64,000 nt of DNA from Caprimulgus europaeus (GCA_907165065.1 OU015538.1:18243165-18307164); one strand, 5' to 3'. Positions 12,572-27,054 are shown, numbered from the stretch's first letter. Notes: generated by a model not told the origin, from the sequence alone. Made by a program: numbers and translations.

Positions 12572-15500
12572 TTGTTTTCCTTTCTGGTCTGTCAGCAAAC
12601 TAAGAAAAATGTTATTTGCCTGACATAACTCTGAAGTTAAGAGATGGTTTTACTCCCATGGCTATTCCCTGATCAGCTGTCTTTGGCTGAGAGTGATGTA
12701 CACAGGACATAGCTAGCACCTAGAATTTCTGCAGTGTAGCTGTTGTTCATTGGAAATTGGATGATACCATCAAACTAACTTCCAAGCCATCAGAAAGAAT
12801 TTATCAGGCCTAATCACATACTCAATTATGTGGACATATCTCCTGTTTCAGTGCTTACCAAGAAGTGAGTGGCTCCATTAGTCTAGTCAATACCATAATC
12901 CCTGGTAAGGAAATACAACTTGAGAAGAGAATCTTTGTGTTTAGCATGTATTTGTTTTCCCCCTTTGTGCCAATGAGCTGTAGATCATTAGCAGCACTGG
13001 AGTCAATGAAATTATAGTAGTGGAAGTCCAGCATAACTAATTGGGCTTCTGCATCTAATATTGTAACATTATAAAACATTATTCTACAGAGCTTGTTCAA
13101 AGGCATTACTTCAACTTGCAAGCAAAGGTACCTCTTTTGTTTAACAAGTTATCCTGTTCATTCAAGTAGCATATTAAAAACATATAATATATAAAAAGGA
13201 ATGTTAGTGAAGTCTGAAATTTGGCAAAAACAATAGAGACTTTCTTAATGCATATTAAGAATGGAGGAGTAAAGATATGTTTGGTGTATTTTTGTAGCTT
13301 ATTAGTCAATAAAAGAATTGTTGTTTGCTGAGAGTAAGGGTAAAGTCACTCAGTTTGTTGCTGGATTGATCTTGTCACCTCTGTTACTAATTCCTATTTA
13401 TGTTGATTTTATACCAGAGTCTGCTAAGATATTCTTTCTGCAAAATCACTTTGGAGCTACTTGTCAGACTAGGCTTTTTAAGGTAAAAGAATACTAGGCA
13501 GTTCAAAACATGTTTTTCATTCTTTATTCTAACAATGAAGAGGTAAAGTACAGTGAGTGCTCATCGGTTACATACTAGTTTTGTAATTATATTTTTTGGA
13601 GGTCATCACTAAAACAGTTATATTACTACTTCCATTGGGTGGTGTCTTATAGTTTTTTCTACGTCTGCAACTTTAGTTGTTGCTTCTGTATGCATTGTGC
13701 AGTGGCAAATAGAAAACTAGAACTAGAATCCTATTGAAAGCAGTGCTAAAACTCCCATTGACTGGCATCAGGACTCCACCTCACTTTGCATATAAGGTTA
13801 ATGCAGTGTTAATGCTAAAAGATAAACTGTTAGAACAAAATTCATCACTTGCAGTTGGTTACATGTGCCAGAGATCTAAAAAAAAGGTTCCCAAAAACCC
13901 ATTTAATCTAGCTGTGAATGATAGCATGTGTGTCCTGATATAGCACAGTATATCACTGGGCTGACTGATTAATGTGACTTTGTGTTCTATTCTGAAACAT
14001 CCCCTGGACAGAATTTGCAGATATGTTAAGAACCTGTTACTGCCAGTGTCAGTACGGAGCAGAGATGCAGATTGGAACTGGAATGGTTTACATTCCACAT
14101 CTTAACACATTAGGAAACTATAAAATTACATTCCTTCAATGCCTCCCACTTTGGATCAAGTTAGAAATAAAAGTGGAAGATTTTCTACCAATAAAGGCTG
14201 CTGCCTTCAGCTCCTTCACTATGGCTTCTGCTATTCCAGTTACCCTTGTTTCCACAAGAAGAAAAGTTGTATTACATGTGAGCGTGCTGAGAATAGAGAG
14301 AATTTTGAAAAGTTCTTAAGAATGCTGGGTGTTTTCTTCCCACTAGAAGTTGCATTAATGTACTCAGAAGACAACAGCTATAATTCTACTAATATATCTG
14401 CAAGATTAAAATATATAACTGATTTTCTTAAAGTAGACTTATTGAAACATAATGCTCAGTACGGGGAGCAATTGTGTCTAGATGCTCTTGAAAAAGAATG
14501 GAACAATTCAATTCATTAAAAACAAGTTGCCACATGTTAAAATAATATCTAGGAACTGATTAACAGGATAATAATAGAAGCTGCTGATCATGTTAGTTTT
14601 ATTTAAAGCCTTGATAAGGCTATGCTAAAAGTTTTATTCTTCTAAGATTAAATCTTTCCTTTTGTAGGAGTATTTCCCGTTACAGATTCAGGCTGTGGGG
14701 CTGTCAGTAAAATTTCTTAGCCAGAAGCAGGCGCTTTACACACACCAGATTTAGCAGGAATGGAAATAGTAGTAGTAAGATAAACAGAAGAAACTTAATG
14801 CCCACTCATCCACACCCAGATGGATTGTGGATTAAAATAACATGTAACAAATTTCATTCACTAGATGCTGAAATTTCTGTAATTGTATGAATTGACACAA
14901 AGTGAAGTGAGCACAATTTACAAAGGGATAAAAAAAAGGAGTTACTGTTAAAAAGCAGGAAAAAAGGAAAGAAACTAAGAGAATAAAACAAAGCATATTT
15001 CCCATTCCTTGCTTTTCTAGATGCATTCACATTATAATTGTCCATTCCCATATGATAGGAATTATTCACTTCTAATATATTATGCTAGACCTGTGTGAAC
15101 ATATTCATTTACCATGGATGCATACATTGTTAGCAACCTACATGTCATGCTTGACTTAGCCAGAATCTACAACCAAGTTTGAATGAGCAATTTCTCTGTC
15201 AGACCTGCTAAGAAGCCTATAGACTGTCACTCTATTTAAACAACTCCTAATTTTGATAGACTAGTTCAGACTGAATCCTGGAAAATCTGTCTGTATATAT
15301 TTCTGGAGAAGAGAGAAAGTGGAAAAAGAAGGCAGTCTTTCATGACACCAAAGGAAATCATTATCAGTATAGTTTGTCAAGATATATTAGTGGTTGGCAT
15401 AGTGATGCTATTATTAATAATGAGTTATTTACTATACATATAAATCAGTGTCATTCCAGGAAGAATTAAGCATTATGTAGAAAGCAGTGACCTTTGGGAT

Positions 15501-15698
15501 TTTTTTTATATTTCTAAGAGAATTATGTTTCTTTCACATTGTATGCCTTCCCTTTTTTATAATGAAAAGTCTCCTTCAGTTGTGGATGTGAATCAGAACT
15601 GTACAGTTTTCATCAAGTAAGTAAACCTAGTTAATTCATTTTTATATAAAAAAATCTGTGAAGATAGTCTCAGGGAATTGCTTTGTGGGCAACAGTGA

Positions 15699-15723
15699 TT
15701 TTTTTTTCTTTTTTTTTTTTTTT
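15699..15723. repeat. poly(T) tract
   Basis: About 25 bases that are all T except one C. No flanking retroelement was recognised. Confidence 0.85.
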
Positions 15724-16203
15724 GCTGAACCACTATTGCAAACATTCAGTTATCTAGTAATGAAAATGTATGTGCACACTCATGATTAACAAGCCAGCAC
15801 GCAGTGTAAAAAGGTATAAACAAAAAACCCCTAACGGTTGCATGCAGAATAAAAAGCACAGGGTAGGAAAAGCCTTTACAAGAAACATGTAATTTCTAAA
15901 GGCTGCAACATGCAATTTGTTTAAAAACGTTTGAAATGGTGCAACTATTTTCATGGCTGAGGTGAAGAGTGGTGTGCAGGTGTGATGCATGTGAGGTCAG
16001 CAGAATTACCTGGTGCTCTATCAGTTAGATCAGCTGACCAGTCTGTGGTACAGTCCTGATGATAGCTTATAAGTGGAATCCTTTTTAATTACAGGCTTTG
16101 ATAGATACTTGGGAAGTGTACAGAGGCTGATATAGGTACATATTTAATATGCATAAGAAAGCACAGATTTTTAAGTCCACATGATGTCACACTTCAATGT
16201 TTG

Positions 16204-16232
16204 TTGTGTATACAGGACTTGTGTATACAGGA
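16204..16232. repeat. two-copy direct repeat, period 15
   Basis: The 14-mer TTGTGTATACAGGA occurs at 16204-16217 and again at 16219-16232, separated by a single C. It is a small local duplication with no wider repeat context. Confidence 0.85.
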
Positions 16233-17830
16233 GGTGTTCCAGCAATAAAGTTTCTTCTCCTGAGAATCTCGGAGACAGTTGTTCCTCCATTTATACTGTG
16301 TTTGAAAGCAGTTCTGACTGAATACATCCTCATGTCAAAAGAGTATCCAAGTCAGAAACAGAATGTGGAAAAAAAGAAAAAGGGTATATAATACAAGTAT
16401 GCACAAGGAGAAAACACCTGAACCATTCTATTGTTTTTAAGGGTTTTCTCATCATTGGTTTATTAACTAGTTGGTAAATATTAATTTTATAAAATACAAA
16501 TCCTGACCTCCATGGCATTAGCAGAATATATATTTAGACCTTTCCTTAATTTTAATGCAACCAACTGCAAACTAATTTTTTTGCCTAACTCGTGCTTTTT
16601 TTCTGAACAGAAAATAATGAATATTTTCAAATAGATAAAAAAGCATACTGTTAAAAACTGTCCAAATTAACTGGGAAAACTCTGCCTCTTATGTAAATGT
16701 AAACAATTTCAGTTTGTCTTTGAACTCCATGAACTAAAAGGTTTACAAAGTTATGAAGATTATGTGGAAATTGTATTGTCAGAGATTTGTAATGTTGGGA
16801 CTGTAAATTGGTTTTATCCAAAAAGTGTTTAATATATGGCATGCTTGGAGATGTGGGAATGTAGGGCTGGCAAAGGGAAATCTGGATGAGAAAATTAATA
16901 GATCCAGCTTTTAGGATGATTTCTGATGAGGTTAATAGTATTTCTCATACTAATCTCTCTTTTGCTGTTATGCACGATGCTGAGCTATTTTTCCTTTAAA
17001 AAGCATATGAGCATTTGTACCTCATGCTCTGTTTGCACACATGCATTGTGGTAGTAGCCTCCCTCAAAAATATTTCTAGATATTCCAGAGAAGTCAAAGG
17101 TCAGTCTGTGAGTACACTCGTAAAGAAGCTGAGTAAGATGCATTAGGACTGCATATGTGTAGAATATGTAGGATATTTTGGCTTTTAGAAGAAAAGAATT
17201 ACTAACAGTGAGCCCTTAGTGTGCACATAAACATCCTTTTAGTCAAGACACCTTCTGTGAATTAGCATAAGAATTATGCAGATAAGCTCTTTATCTAGCT
17301 TCTGTGTGGTTCTTTGAAGTCTTTAGAAGTTTAGGAATTAAGCTAAAGGAAACTGAATAAATAAGAGGCATTTTGTTTGTACAAGAGATTAATATGCTAA
17401 ATATAGGTATTGGTTCACATCAATATCTAGTGACAACCATTTTTCCATATGCCTTTGTAAAAATTAATTTTATATCTAAGATGGGGTTTATGATTCACAG
17501 TGTATTGCTGTGAGTTGAATTTAAATTTATTTTTAATTTCTTAACAAATAATGGCATTGTCATGATAATTTTGGAACAGTGTTATTACTTGTGGGACTGC
17601 CAGAGACAAGAAGATAAAAGATAGATTGCAGCAGCCAAACATTTCATGTACTTACTTACCAGCAGCTATGATTTGGAGACAGGGAGGGAAATCAAAGATG
17701 CCAACAAAGAAAGGAATATGGGAACCTAAATTTCACAAAAAGAATAATTCCAAAAGACCTTCATCCCAACAGGAGAATGCTGCCACAGTGCCCGTGCAAG
17801 AATGAGTTTGGTCTGTAAGACAATCTGAAC

Positions 17831-18244
17831 ATGCATTCACCCCGGACACAGCGGGAGGTCCGTACAGAATTACACTCGCCAGCCAGCTCCCTGGCACACG
17901 GTCCTCCCAGCGTGTCCCCGTGTCTGCCTTCCACCCCAGGATCTTACTGTCATTTCAGGAATCAGGACTTAGCTTGCATACACGTTACAGCCCAGTACAT
18001 GCCAAAGCACGGGAATGCTGAGGCACTCCAGAGTTCTCCTTTTCCCACTGGAGTTGTTGCTCCTTTGGAGCCTTTGTCACATGTTCAGTCTTTAACATGC
18101 GGAGACCCTTCCCCAGCTGGTACCATTTACATGCTGGTCTTTCATGATGACATTTTTAATATACCACAGGCCTCTGTAGTCTTTCCATATAGAACTGTGG
18201 CTTTATTATATGTTCTTGTTCACGGATCTTTTAGTTATTTTTAA
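17831..18244 (+). other. 137-codon open frame in a CpG-richer patch; coding status doubtful
   Basis: An ATG-started frame of 137 codons lies in sequence locally richer in G, C and CpG than its surroundings (about 17780-18130). A TAA sits in frame a few codons upstream, so the frame is barely longer than the annotated ORF. The predicted peptide is rich in Pro, Ser and His in its first half and hydrophobic near its end. It has no recognisable domain, signal peptide or family match. No splice or promoter evidence accompanies it. A chance open frame in a GC-richer patch is the simplest reading; a small CpG-containing regulatory element is another possibility. Confidence 0.12.
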
Positions 18245-21200
18245 GGCAAGCCTTTTTTTGAAGCAAGTCTCACTGATTTTGCTTTATTTCCTTCTTGCTC
18301 ATGTATCTTAATGTATCTTTCTATGTGCAAATAGTGTTTAGCAAAGCCTTCAGTATGGGAAGAGTTATTAAAAAGAAAGGGTAATCTGATGCTTACTCCA
18401 GAGTTGGCTTGACTATACCACAGGCAAATGTTTCATCTCAATAATGGGGTAGGTAACTGTCTATAAAAAACAAAACAAAAGCAAAAAACCTAATATAATT
18501 CTGTTCTAGGAACACACATTTTCCACTGAATTACATTTATCAAAACAGATTATCAAAGCTTTATAATTAACTTCCTAGCAAATAAGAATTAGCATATATT
18601 ATATGAGTACTGTGCATTAATCAAATAATATTTAGTGAGGCACCCACCTATGCATGCCCAGGAATTACAAAGTTAATGAAAGACGGCAGTACACGAAACT
18701 GTAACTAATTAAGCAAGACACAAAAAATTCTGCAGATGTTTGACTGAATATGTTAGAATTTACTCATTATCATATTTACATGGTAAGTTTCTTCCAGTAC
18801 TTAGGTTTGGCAAACTAAGCTATTTAAAGTTAACTTTCTGTCTTTGATGCAGACTTATACTCGCTGTGTTTCTTTATGTGTTTTTCAACTTCTGTATTTT
18901 AAATAAAAAGTTTAAATACCTAAAGGGTTTTGGCTTAAAAGGAGAGAATAAGAGAGTAAATAATGAAACTCCACACTGGTGTACCACCACCACTGCTATG
19001 TAACTCCCTGAAAGGTTTGTTAGGGGGTGACACACACGAGATGTGCTGCAGAGTCTTTAAAGCCAATGCTACAGCCCAGCAAAACCCTAGCAGATCTGAT
19101 GCAGGGCAATGCTGAGGACTCACTGGCTCCCTGTGCCCAACGCTAAGGGGACAAAATAAAGCTGCATTCATCCTGCTCATTTTCAGGCATCAAACTGTGA
19201 AGCTTTTTATCCTCTTTAGAAATAAAAAATAGATCCAGAGAAGGTACCACCAAGTGTTCAGACCCCAGGTAGGCTGGATTAGCCTGTGAGGCTGTTTCCA
19301 TTCGCTACAGAAGAAACTTTACAGGCAGTAAGTGTCCAGCACCTGGGCTCACATGTTAGGTGGGCTAAAGCAAGGGCTTGAAGTACCACAGCCAGGGACT
19401 AAAGCATGTTAGAAATGAAGGGGGCACACCCAGAAATCACTTTAGCAATAATTCAGCAATTTCATGTAAAGTAATTGCTGTGATTCTTCAGTTTAGCCTT
19501 TTCCACTTACTAATACACAGGCATGTATACTTAAAATTAATTTAAAGATGCAAGTAATAATTCGTCTTTTTAGAGGAAACATCTGAATGTTTTTCTATGC
19601 CATTTTCCAAGGATATAAAAGTGCTTGTTTCAGAGGTGTGTAGAATAAAAAAGATCTAGTGTATCTCAGTAATAACAAAGTCTAGGTTGTAAAAATCTTT
19701 AAAAATTTCTTAAGTAGTTCTGTAGACACTAAAGAATGACTATGAGAAGTCACTCAAATTTGTGCCTCTTGCAAGTAGTACGAGCTCTGTCTTTACACTG
19801 ACCTGTATTATACACGCCAATATAAAACATGATGTAATTTCTGACCCCAACTTACCAATTTTTTGTATGATGCTTTGAGTAGGCATTAAGGGAATCGTGA
19901 AATTATTGACAAGATGTTTGTTTAAGATACAGACAGGTCCCTGTAACTCCATTCTAGAAAATGTGTAGAAGAAAGGAAAAGTACAATTATATAGAAACTT
20001 GTCTGTAATTATAAATCACAAATACATGCAATGGAAGAGCATGTGTGGGAAACTAGCACTGTGTGTGTCCTTAATTTTTTCCATGATTTTGTAGATCAGA
20101 ATGTGAAATGCTCTGACTGTTTTTAATTAAACCTGTAAACAGAAGACTGCTGCTTTTCTTTTTAAAAAATGCTGTTGATTATAAAGCATATGTTGTTTAT
20201 TTAGAATGCTAGCTCTTGCTGTTCAGATGTATTTTGAGTTTCCTTTCTATATGCTTTGAGTTTGTGAGGTTTTGTTTTGGTTTTTTTTCACTAATATGTC
20301 TTTGGGAAGTGAAGCTGATCAGTTGAAATGCATCCTTACTGTTAATCCAGCTGAAGTCTAGTGAGCAGCAGACTCATGTACTGACACTGGGAAGGATGGG
20401 ACATCGTATTTGTTTCACCCACAGAACAAAACTGATTTAGGGGAAGAGAGGAGAGGGGGCTTTCAGCTTACTTTCTTATGGAAATAGAGGTTATGAGATT
20501 TTTCTGTCCATCCATCTCCTGTCTGATAACATTTTTAATCTGTTGGGCAGTTTCAAGCTAATCTGACAGTGTTAGAAATTCAAAGTCTGTAAATTTCCAC
20601 TGGTTTACTGAAAATATATTACCAACACATGGACTGACATCAAAATAGTCCTGGGGAGGAAGAAGCTGTAATCTGAGCTCAACCATAGTGTAGAACATCA
20701 CAAAATCCTCTTGGCACAGCCATTCAAGTGCTGTTAAGGATTTGCTTATATTTTGGACCTGGATAATCTGGAGATACAGTGCCTCCAGAAACCCAGCTAC
20801 ACACTCTTACAGCTTGTATCGCCTGTATGCTATGCCACATTAGTGCTGCTGAATGGCATTTCTGGCTAGTACCTCATGTATTTGTAGTACAGGATGCTTT
20901 AATTTTAAAATTCACCTGTATTTTTACTCCTCCAGAAGGTCTCTTGCCTCCCATAATCATTAAGATTGGCGTATCACTTGTCCCATATACGTGTAAAGTG
21001 CTCGTACAGATTTTGCAAGTCTACTAGCTGCCTATGCAAAACTCACAGAGATAAAGCTGGAGACTTCTACTTTCTCTTTCTTTCACTGAGTTTTGGATCA
21101 GACTTTATGGAGTATTTACTGCTTTTTTGGAAAACAATAATATTTTTCTAGGGAGTTAAAAATGAGATACGGAATCAACAAAAAGATTATTAACTACCAT

Positions 21201-24200
21201 TGTATTAGCAAGCAGAAAAGGTGTGCTACGTATCTGTGGTGATGAACTATTGAGAGTAAGCACCATGGTATGAATATTGATAATATAGAGATTTTTCTAT
21301 CAAAATAGATTTGTTTTCATGCCATAGGTGTTTCACTCATTTTTTTTTTTTTAAATCCATTTCCTTTTTTGTTTAAATCTTGGACATTAAATGGTTTTAT
21401 GACTTCACATATGGTAGATGTGTTTGGTATCTCATTTGGCCAGCTGTTGGATTTGTTTCTGTATCAAAAATCCAACCATCAGAGAGCAGGTTTCATTCTT
21501 CCATTTTTGAACAGACTTGGATATCCATTTTGCAAGTGCAGGATTGTACCTTCCCTTTCAAAGAAGTACTGCATACTGTTTCTCATTTTCTGATGAGAAC
21601 ACGTGCAGATTGTAGTAAAAATAACCTAGGAGTACTTGGAAAATAAATTATCTTCCTCTAAAAAAAAAAAAGGGGGAAGAAGAAAAGTTGATATTTCAAA
21701 GATGTTCCTCTTCTACTGGTTTATAACAAAGTTACAAAAAATGAGCAGAATAGAGATGGAGGAAAGGCATTTGGAAGAGATTAGGGTGGTAATTAAAGTG
21801 CTTTGTATTTGGGGAACAGGTAGTTTGCCATCTCTGCTATGCCAGCTTTCTGTGCTCCAGGTGGTGCCCTCATGGGGGATTATAAAGGCAAGCCCACAGC
21901 TGGAGTTTCCATCTTTAATAAATTAGGGAGAGTAGCTCTAAAATACATGAGGCTGAGCTTTGTGATTCTGATCCTAAAGATCTTAATAATGTTATAAAAT
22001 TACAATATTTGATACAGCAAAGCCCTAGTAGTCAGCATTTTAATTGATAAGTGTCATGACAGGGGAAAAAGGTACGAAGGTACTTGGACTTGAGCATGGC
22101 ACAACTGAAGGAAACACTTTGTTAACACTACTATCACTGTTTTAATGCATTAGCAGCAGTAATGTGCTAATATTCAACTATTAAATCTGATTTTTAAACA
22201 AGTTGTTTAATCAAGAGATGCCTCCTTGGGGGAGGGATACAGGGATAACATAAATATTTTATTTTTAAAATACATAATTGCAGTCTAAAAAGAATAGAAA
22301 ATCCATCCAGCCACCAGCTTGAATGGTGCCCAAAGAAGTGCATGTCAAAAGTTTTCCATTCAGTTGAGAGCTGAGTTTGGGGAGTGAAGGATTAAATGCA
22401 AACACAACTGAAGACTGTGCTCATCACTAAGTGCATTTGTGCTGCATGATTTTTGCTATTCTAAAATTACAAGAGAAAGCTTCCCAGTGTTTTTATTTCC
22501 ATAGCTGTTTCATGTGTAGATCTTTCCTCTCTATGGATTGAACATAGTAAAGAGTTTCAAAAGAGAGGTCTAAGCACACAACCAGCTCCTGTGATCTGCT
22601 GTTTTATTTGTTAAAGACCTATGGAAGTGAGTGTGTACAGTTTTTCTAAGAATTAATTTAAATTATACTTATGAAGGCTGATAGGCTCCAAAGAAAGGGT
22701 CCATCATTATTGTGGCATCCCAATGGGAAATCATGTAAAGGTTACTGTTTCTGTTTTTAATTTAAAATAGTCTCTGTATTTTTTATAACTGCTTATAAGT
22801 AAATTTTCTGTCAGCACACAGCAAGGTACAAGTGACTTTCTTTGTAATATCTTTGTTCTGAACTTTACTTGGAAATGAAGATCAGATCGGACTTTTTTCC
22901 TTGTCTGCTTTTTTGTAGTACTCTTGAAGGGATAAAGCAAGGGCCTTTCAAAGCAGTTTGGCTTCATTCCAGTATCAGACAATGCATTTGATTATGAGGT
23001 CCAAAGATCAATACAGTTCCTTGAAACTAGCCTCAGTTTCAAAAAATGCACAATTGAGATGTGCTGATTGATTTGATCTTTATCTTTATGTTTCTACTGT
23101 CCCATGTAGATTTTTTTCCAGCAGAACATTAGAGGACATTTTCCAAAAAAATTACTTTTCTAAGTTGACATTAGAATTAATACAGTATTTTGTACTTCAC
23201 ATTTATCCCCTGTCTCTAGAGTCTAATTTTTGCTATTCCACAGGAATTAACACACTTCCTCAGTGTTGTAAAGAGACAGCAGGAGTGGCCAGTGATGATC
23301 ACTTCCTAAAATACAAATGCTGAGATGTTAGGCCAGTGGATGCAAGATCCTATTTTATTTATTTTTTTTTAGTTAAGTGTCAGCGTTTTCACATCTGTTG
23401 CCAATTTTCTTGATTTTTTCTCATTACTCGAATGGGAGGTGGTGTAATGCTCGGAGCACCCTGCTTCCCGGAGGCACTTGGTTAAGAATCTCAGCGCTCA
23501 TATTTTTTACATAAAAGAGGTGATGAGAAAAGAGGTATACTTATCTTGCTACTGCAGTTACCTTGTCGTTCTGCTACAAATAATGTATATAGTATATAAT
23601 ATTTTGATTTTTGAATATCACTTCTTGCATATTTCCATTCTATTATAGTGAATTGGAGGCAAGGCGATGAAATAGAAAAGAATCACATCTGAATGAGAAA
23701 AAGGTCAGAGAGACTGAAAGGTAAATCAGCGACACGAATTGTGATTTCCACAAGCTGTTAGATAAGACAGAACCAATAAAAATATACCAAAATGGAAAAA
23801 CAGGAGGTTATTGACATATGATCTGAATTAAAATCTTTTGAGTTACTGAAAACAGTTTTTCATTTTTTTAAGCATTCAATGTTTTCCACTTTCAATACTT
23901 AGTAAGTTGCTTACTGTCTCCAAAAGAATTTAACACTTCAGTTTATGTATATTATTATTCCATATTCTTTCTTTTTTAAACAGATCAGAATAGAATCATT
24001 TTTATGTTTTCATTATCTGTATTGCTAATTCTATTCTTCATGAATCAAAATGTTATTTATGAACAGTTTTTTGAAACTTGGAGAATTTTCTGTTTAATGG
24101 TATTATCCAAAAGACTGAAAAATGTTCAAATAATTATTATATATATTAAAGTATTACTAAATAAGACCCTATCACATCTTGCATCCACAGCACACATACT

Positions 24201-24514
24201 GACCAGAAGCTCTGTTCTCGTGAGATTTAACACGATGACTCTCGGACATCAGTATGTGTGCTTTGGATACAATCTCTGCAGATTAATAAAACTCAGTGAA
24301 ATATTTACCTTAATTGCACTTCAGCCTCTCTCTTTTAATCATGTTTAATAGGTCTAATGGCAAGTACTGCTTCCCACTGGTGGTTTTCTCATTAGCACAC
24401 TATTGGAAAGAAAATTTGAAGATGAAGGTCAGCCACTAAAGCAGCAGAGAAATTAAGGTAATGTTTCCTGGGTTTTGCATAGGACATTCACATAACCCTG
24501 GTAGTAAAAGTTAT

Positions 24515-25078
24515 ATCACAGAATCACTGAGGCTGGCATAGACCTCTGCAGATTGTATAGTGTCCCTGCGCAGAGCAGGGGCAGCTAGAACGTGTTACCG
24601 GACATTTTCCAGATGGGTTTTGAATATCTCTGAGGACGGAGACTCCACAACCTCTCTGGGCAACCTGCTCCAGTGTTAGATCACTCTCACCATAAATAAG
24701 GTTTTTTTCTTATGTTTAAACATAATTTATTTTATTTCATTTTCTTGTGTGAGATATGCTCCAAGCACCTAATCGTCTTCATGGCCCTTTGCTGGACTCT
24801 CTCCAGTATGCCCATGTCTCTCTTCTGCTTGGGAGCCCATAAGTGCACACAGCACACCAGATACGGCCTCACCAGGACTGAGCAGATGGGAAGGATCACA
24901 GCCCTTGAACTGTCACCAGTGCTCTTGTAGCTCAGACAGGGATGCCATTGGCCTTTTTTGCTGCAAGGGCACATTACTGGCTTATGATCAATTTGGTGTC
25001 TATGAGGACCTCCAGGGCCTGTTCTGACAAGCCATTTTCCAACCATTTGCACCCCAATGTCTACTGGTTCATATGTTC
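24515..25078 (-). mobile_element. CR1 LINE fragment, 3' portion, minus strand
   Basis: Read on the minus strand this matches the 3' part of an avian CR1 retrotransposon: the end of the reverse transcriptase ORF, then the short 3' untranslated region. On the plus strand the left edge shows the typical CR1 3' end in reverse (TCACAGAATCACTGAGG at 24516). It is followed by the conserved CCTCTCTGGGCAACCTG block near 24652, and then by the region encoding the C-terminal RT segment. About 24700-24745 is AT-rich and diverged. The copy is 5'-truncated near 25078, as most CR1 copies are. Divergence and internal decay indicate an old, immobile insertion. Boundaries are approximate by some tens of bases. 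Confidence 0.93.
24732..25052 (-). pseudogene. remnant of CR1 reverse transcriptase C-terminus
   Basis: A 106-codon open frame survives inside the CR1 fragment. Its second half has the character of the CR1 ORF2 C-terminus: an LVRPYLVCCVHLW segment, then LERVQQRAMKTIRCLEH. It lacks the catalytic part of the reverse transcriptase and the endonuclease, which would lie upstream of the truncation. The first half aligns poorly and probably contains frame changes. It is a relic, not a functional gene. Confidence 0.85.
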
Positions 25079-27054
25079 TAAAAGATCCTCTATGAAGGGT
25101 GACATGTTGAACTTCACACTAAAGTCTATCTCACAGTGTGGACACAGTTGCAAGAACATTTTTATTTCCAATAACCCTTTGAAGATTTTAATCGTGTTGC
25201 TGCAGTAGATCCTGACCCAGTGCTGCCCTCTTGCTCTCTTCCATCTTACAGCTATGAAATAGATCCTCATAAAGTGTTTAGTGTTGCTTCATGTCATTGG
25301 GAAGAGTGAATTTGTTTTATTGTTTGAAAAGCAGAGGTGTAATATGTTGTCCTGGTACATCTGACCTTTTTCTTCTATTAGGTATCTGAATCATTTTATT
25401 CTCACTGAAAGAAATTGGTTTTTTTTTCTTGAAGTTCAAAGCATCTCTTTTCCTTAATGCTTTGTTTTAAGTGACAACCATACTGCATTTGCTTGTGGAC
25501 TTAGGAGACGTGCAGAAAGAATGAGCATGTGATGAGCAGGAAAGAAAATTAGTATCTGGATTTGATTCAGTTGTCTGACAAGTGAAGTTGTAAACATATG
25601 TGGAATTTGAAGGAGCATTGCAATATTTTGATTTAATCTATTCTGCATGTTCAATCAGTAGTTTCATTCCAGAGAGAATAATGTAAATATAGTAGCCAGA
25701 TGAGGATTGGATAGGGATCAGTATTCAGATCAGGATACCAACAGTATTCTCTGGTATCAACTCTCAGCATCTCCTTTTTTATGGTGCTGTAAAAGTAGTG
25801 AATTTTTAACTTTTTTTTAGTGTCTGCTGATGGGGTTAAAGATTCAGTAGTGTTATTGGGAGGTAAGAATGAACATGAAAGAGAGGTTACATCTTAATTT
25901 ATATATATAGCCGTGTGTATACATATGCAATTTATGGATTAGAAAAGTGCATGAGAATAGTATCAGTCTCCATCAATACTTAAATTTTCTTTATCATAAA
26001 TTCAAGATCCATTTATTAACTGTCTATGTATGTCCAAAGAAGAGACTCTTAGTTGTACTCAGTAATTTTCTGTTAGTATTTTTCATACTGATAAAGTTTT
26101 GATCTTTAATGTCTATTTTGACACTTAGCTTACTTATCAGCCAATATCTCTGACTTGGTCTTAAAACTTTCAAGTACAGTCACCAAGGAATTTTGTAAAG
26201 CTTGTAGTGCTTCAGAAAGGTAAACTTCAGACCAGGTTCATCTCTTGTTCTCAAATTCTCGCAGCATTAAAATTGATGAAGAGATGATTTATCAGGATGA
26301 GAAGTATTCAACCATGACATACAGAAATTCAGAGCTCCATGTACGTCCTCATTTGTCATTGTCTTCAGTCATTCGTCATTTATGATCATTACAGCTTTAT
26401 GCAGCACGGGTTCAAGTTCTGTTTTGAAATAGCTCACATCACCCATTTGTAGAACCCCATTTAGAATCTCTGAAAGTATGAATTTATTTAAAACAAAAAC
26501 TTAATGAGGCTCTTTCCAGTCCCAAATTCCCACTTAAAGGTGTGTTGGCCAAACCGTGCTATTATATACTGTCTTCATTCCTTGTTTCAGTGAAAATGTT
26601 TTTTTTCCAAGTGGGCAAGCAAAATTTAGTCCTTGTTATATATATATCTATATTTTTTTATTTTTTTTTTTTTTCCCCCAGAGAACAAATTACTTGAAAA
26701 TAACTTGAATTGTCTACTGCAATCTTGTAAATTTTCATAGTACTTTGTATTAGGATTAATCAGCTGATAAGAATCAATTCAGTTGATCATCTGATTAGCT
26801 GAACTAAATTGTAATTAGTTGCTAATGAAGATTATTTGTAAGCATACAGCATGGATGTAATTCTTAAGTTTGGTTTCTAAAGCTTGACCGTGTTCTGTTC
26901 TACTGATTTTTGTTTTCCTCTTTGTATGGGTATGTTTGAATGCTGTATTTCCTTCTTGCCATTAAGATAGGAGAAAACACAGGTGTCTGTGTTGTTTTGG
27001 AAGGACGTTGAGAAACGATTGTGAATATCTAAAAATTGGTTTGAAATTTGTTTG
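25079..27054. other. AT-rich spacer between CR1 fragments
   Basis: No gene recognised. The segment includes a short TA repeat and T-rich tract near 26636-26680 and a diffuse imperfect inverted repeat around 26757-26806 built from TAATCAGCTGAT-like words. Nothing supports a transcript. Confidence 0.6.

Larger units (their letters stand above)
12200..24514. other. AT-rich noncoding DNA, no gene recognised
   Basis: No recognisable gene or transposable element. It contains a TG/CA/TA microsatellite, a T run at 15699-15723, a 15-bp-period direct repeat at 16204-16232 and a CpG-richer patch at about 17780-18130. The plus-strand open frames at 14023-14319 and 14139-14519 overlap in different frames and show no family resemblance. 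Three minus-strand candidate exons with good splice sites (12859-12901, 17660-17725, 19856-19953) lie here and are discussed as findings; none is accepted as a gene. Confidence 0.6.

Noticed and set aside
14023-14519. Overlapping plus-strand frames of 98 and 126 codons
   Set aside because: Two frames are open over the same bases, no splice or homology support was found, and neither peptide is recognisable.
26404-26440. GGTTCAAGTTC word resembling a tRNA T-loop
   Set aside because: The flanking bases do not form the T stem and no acceptor, D or anticodon arms were found.
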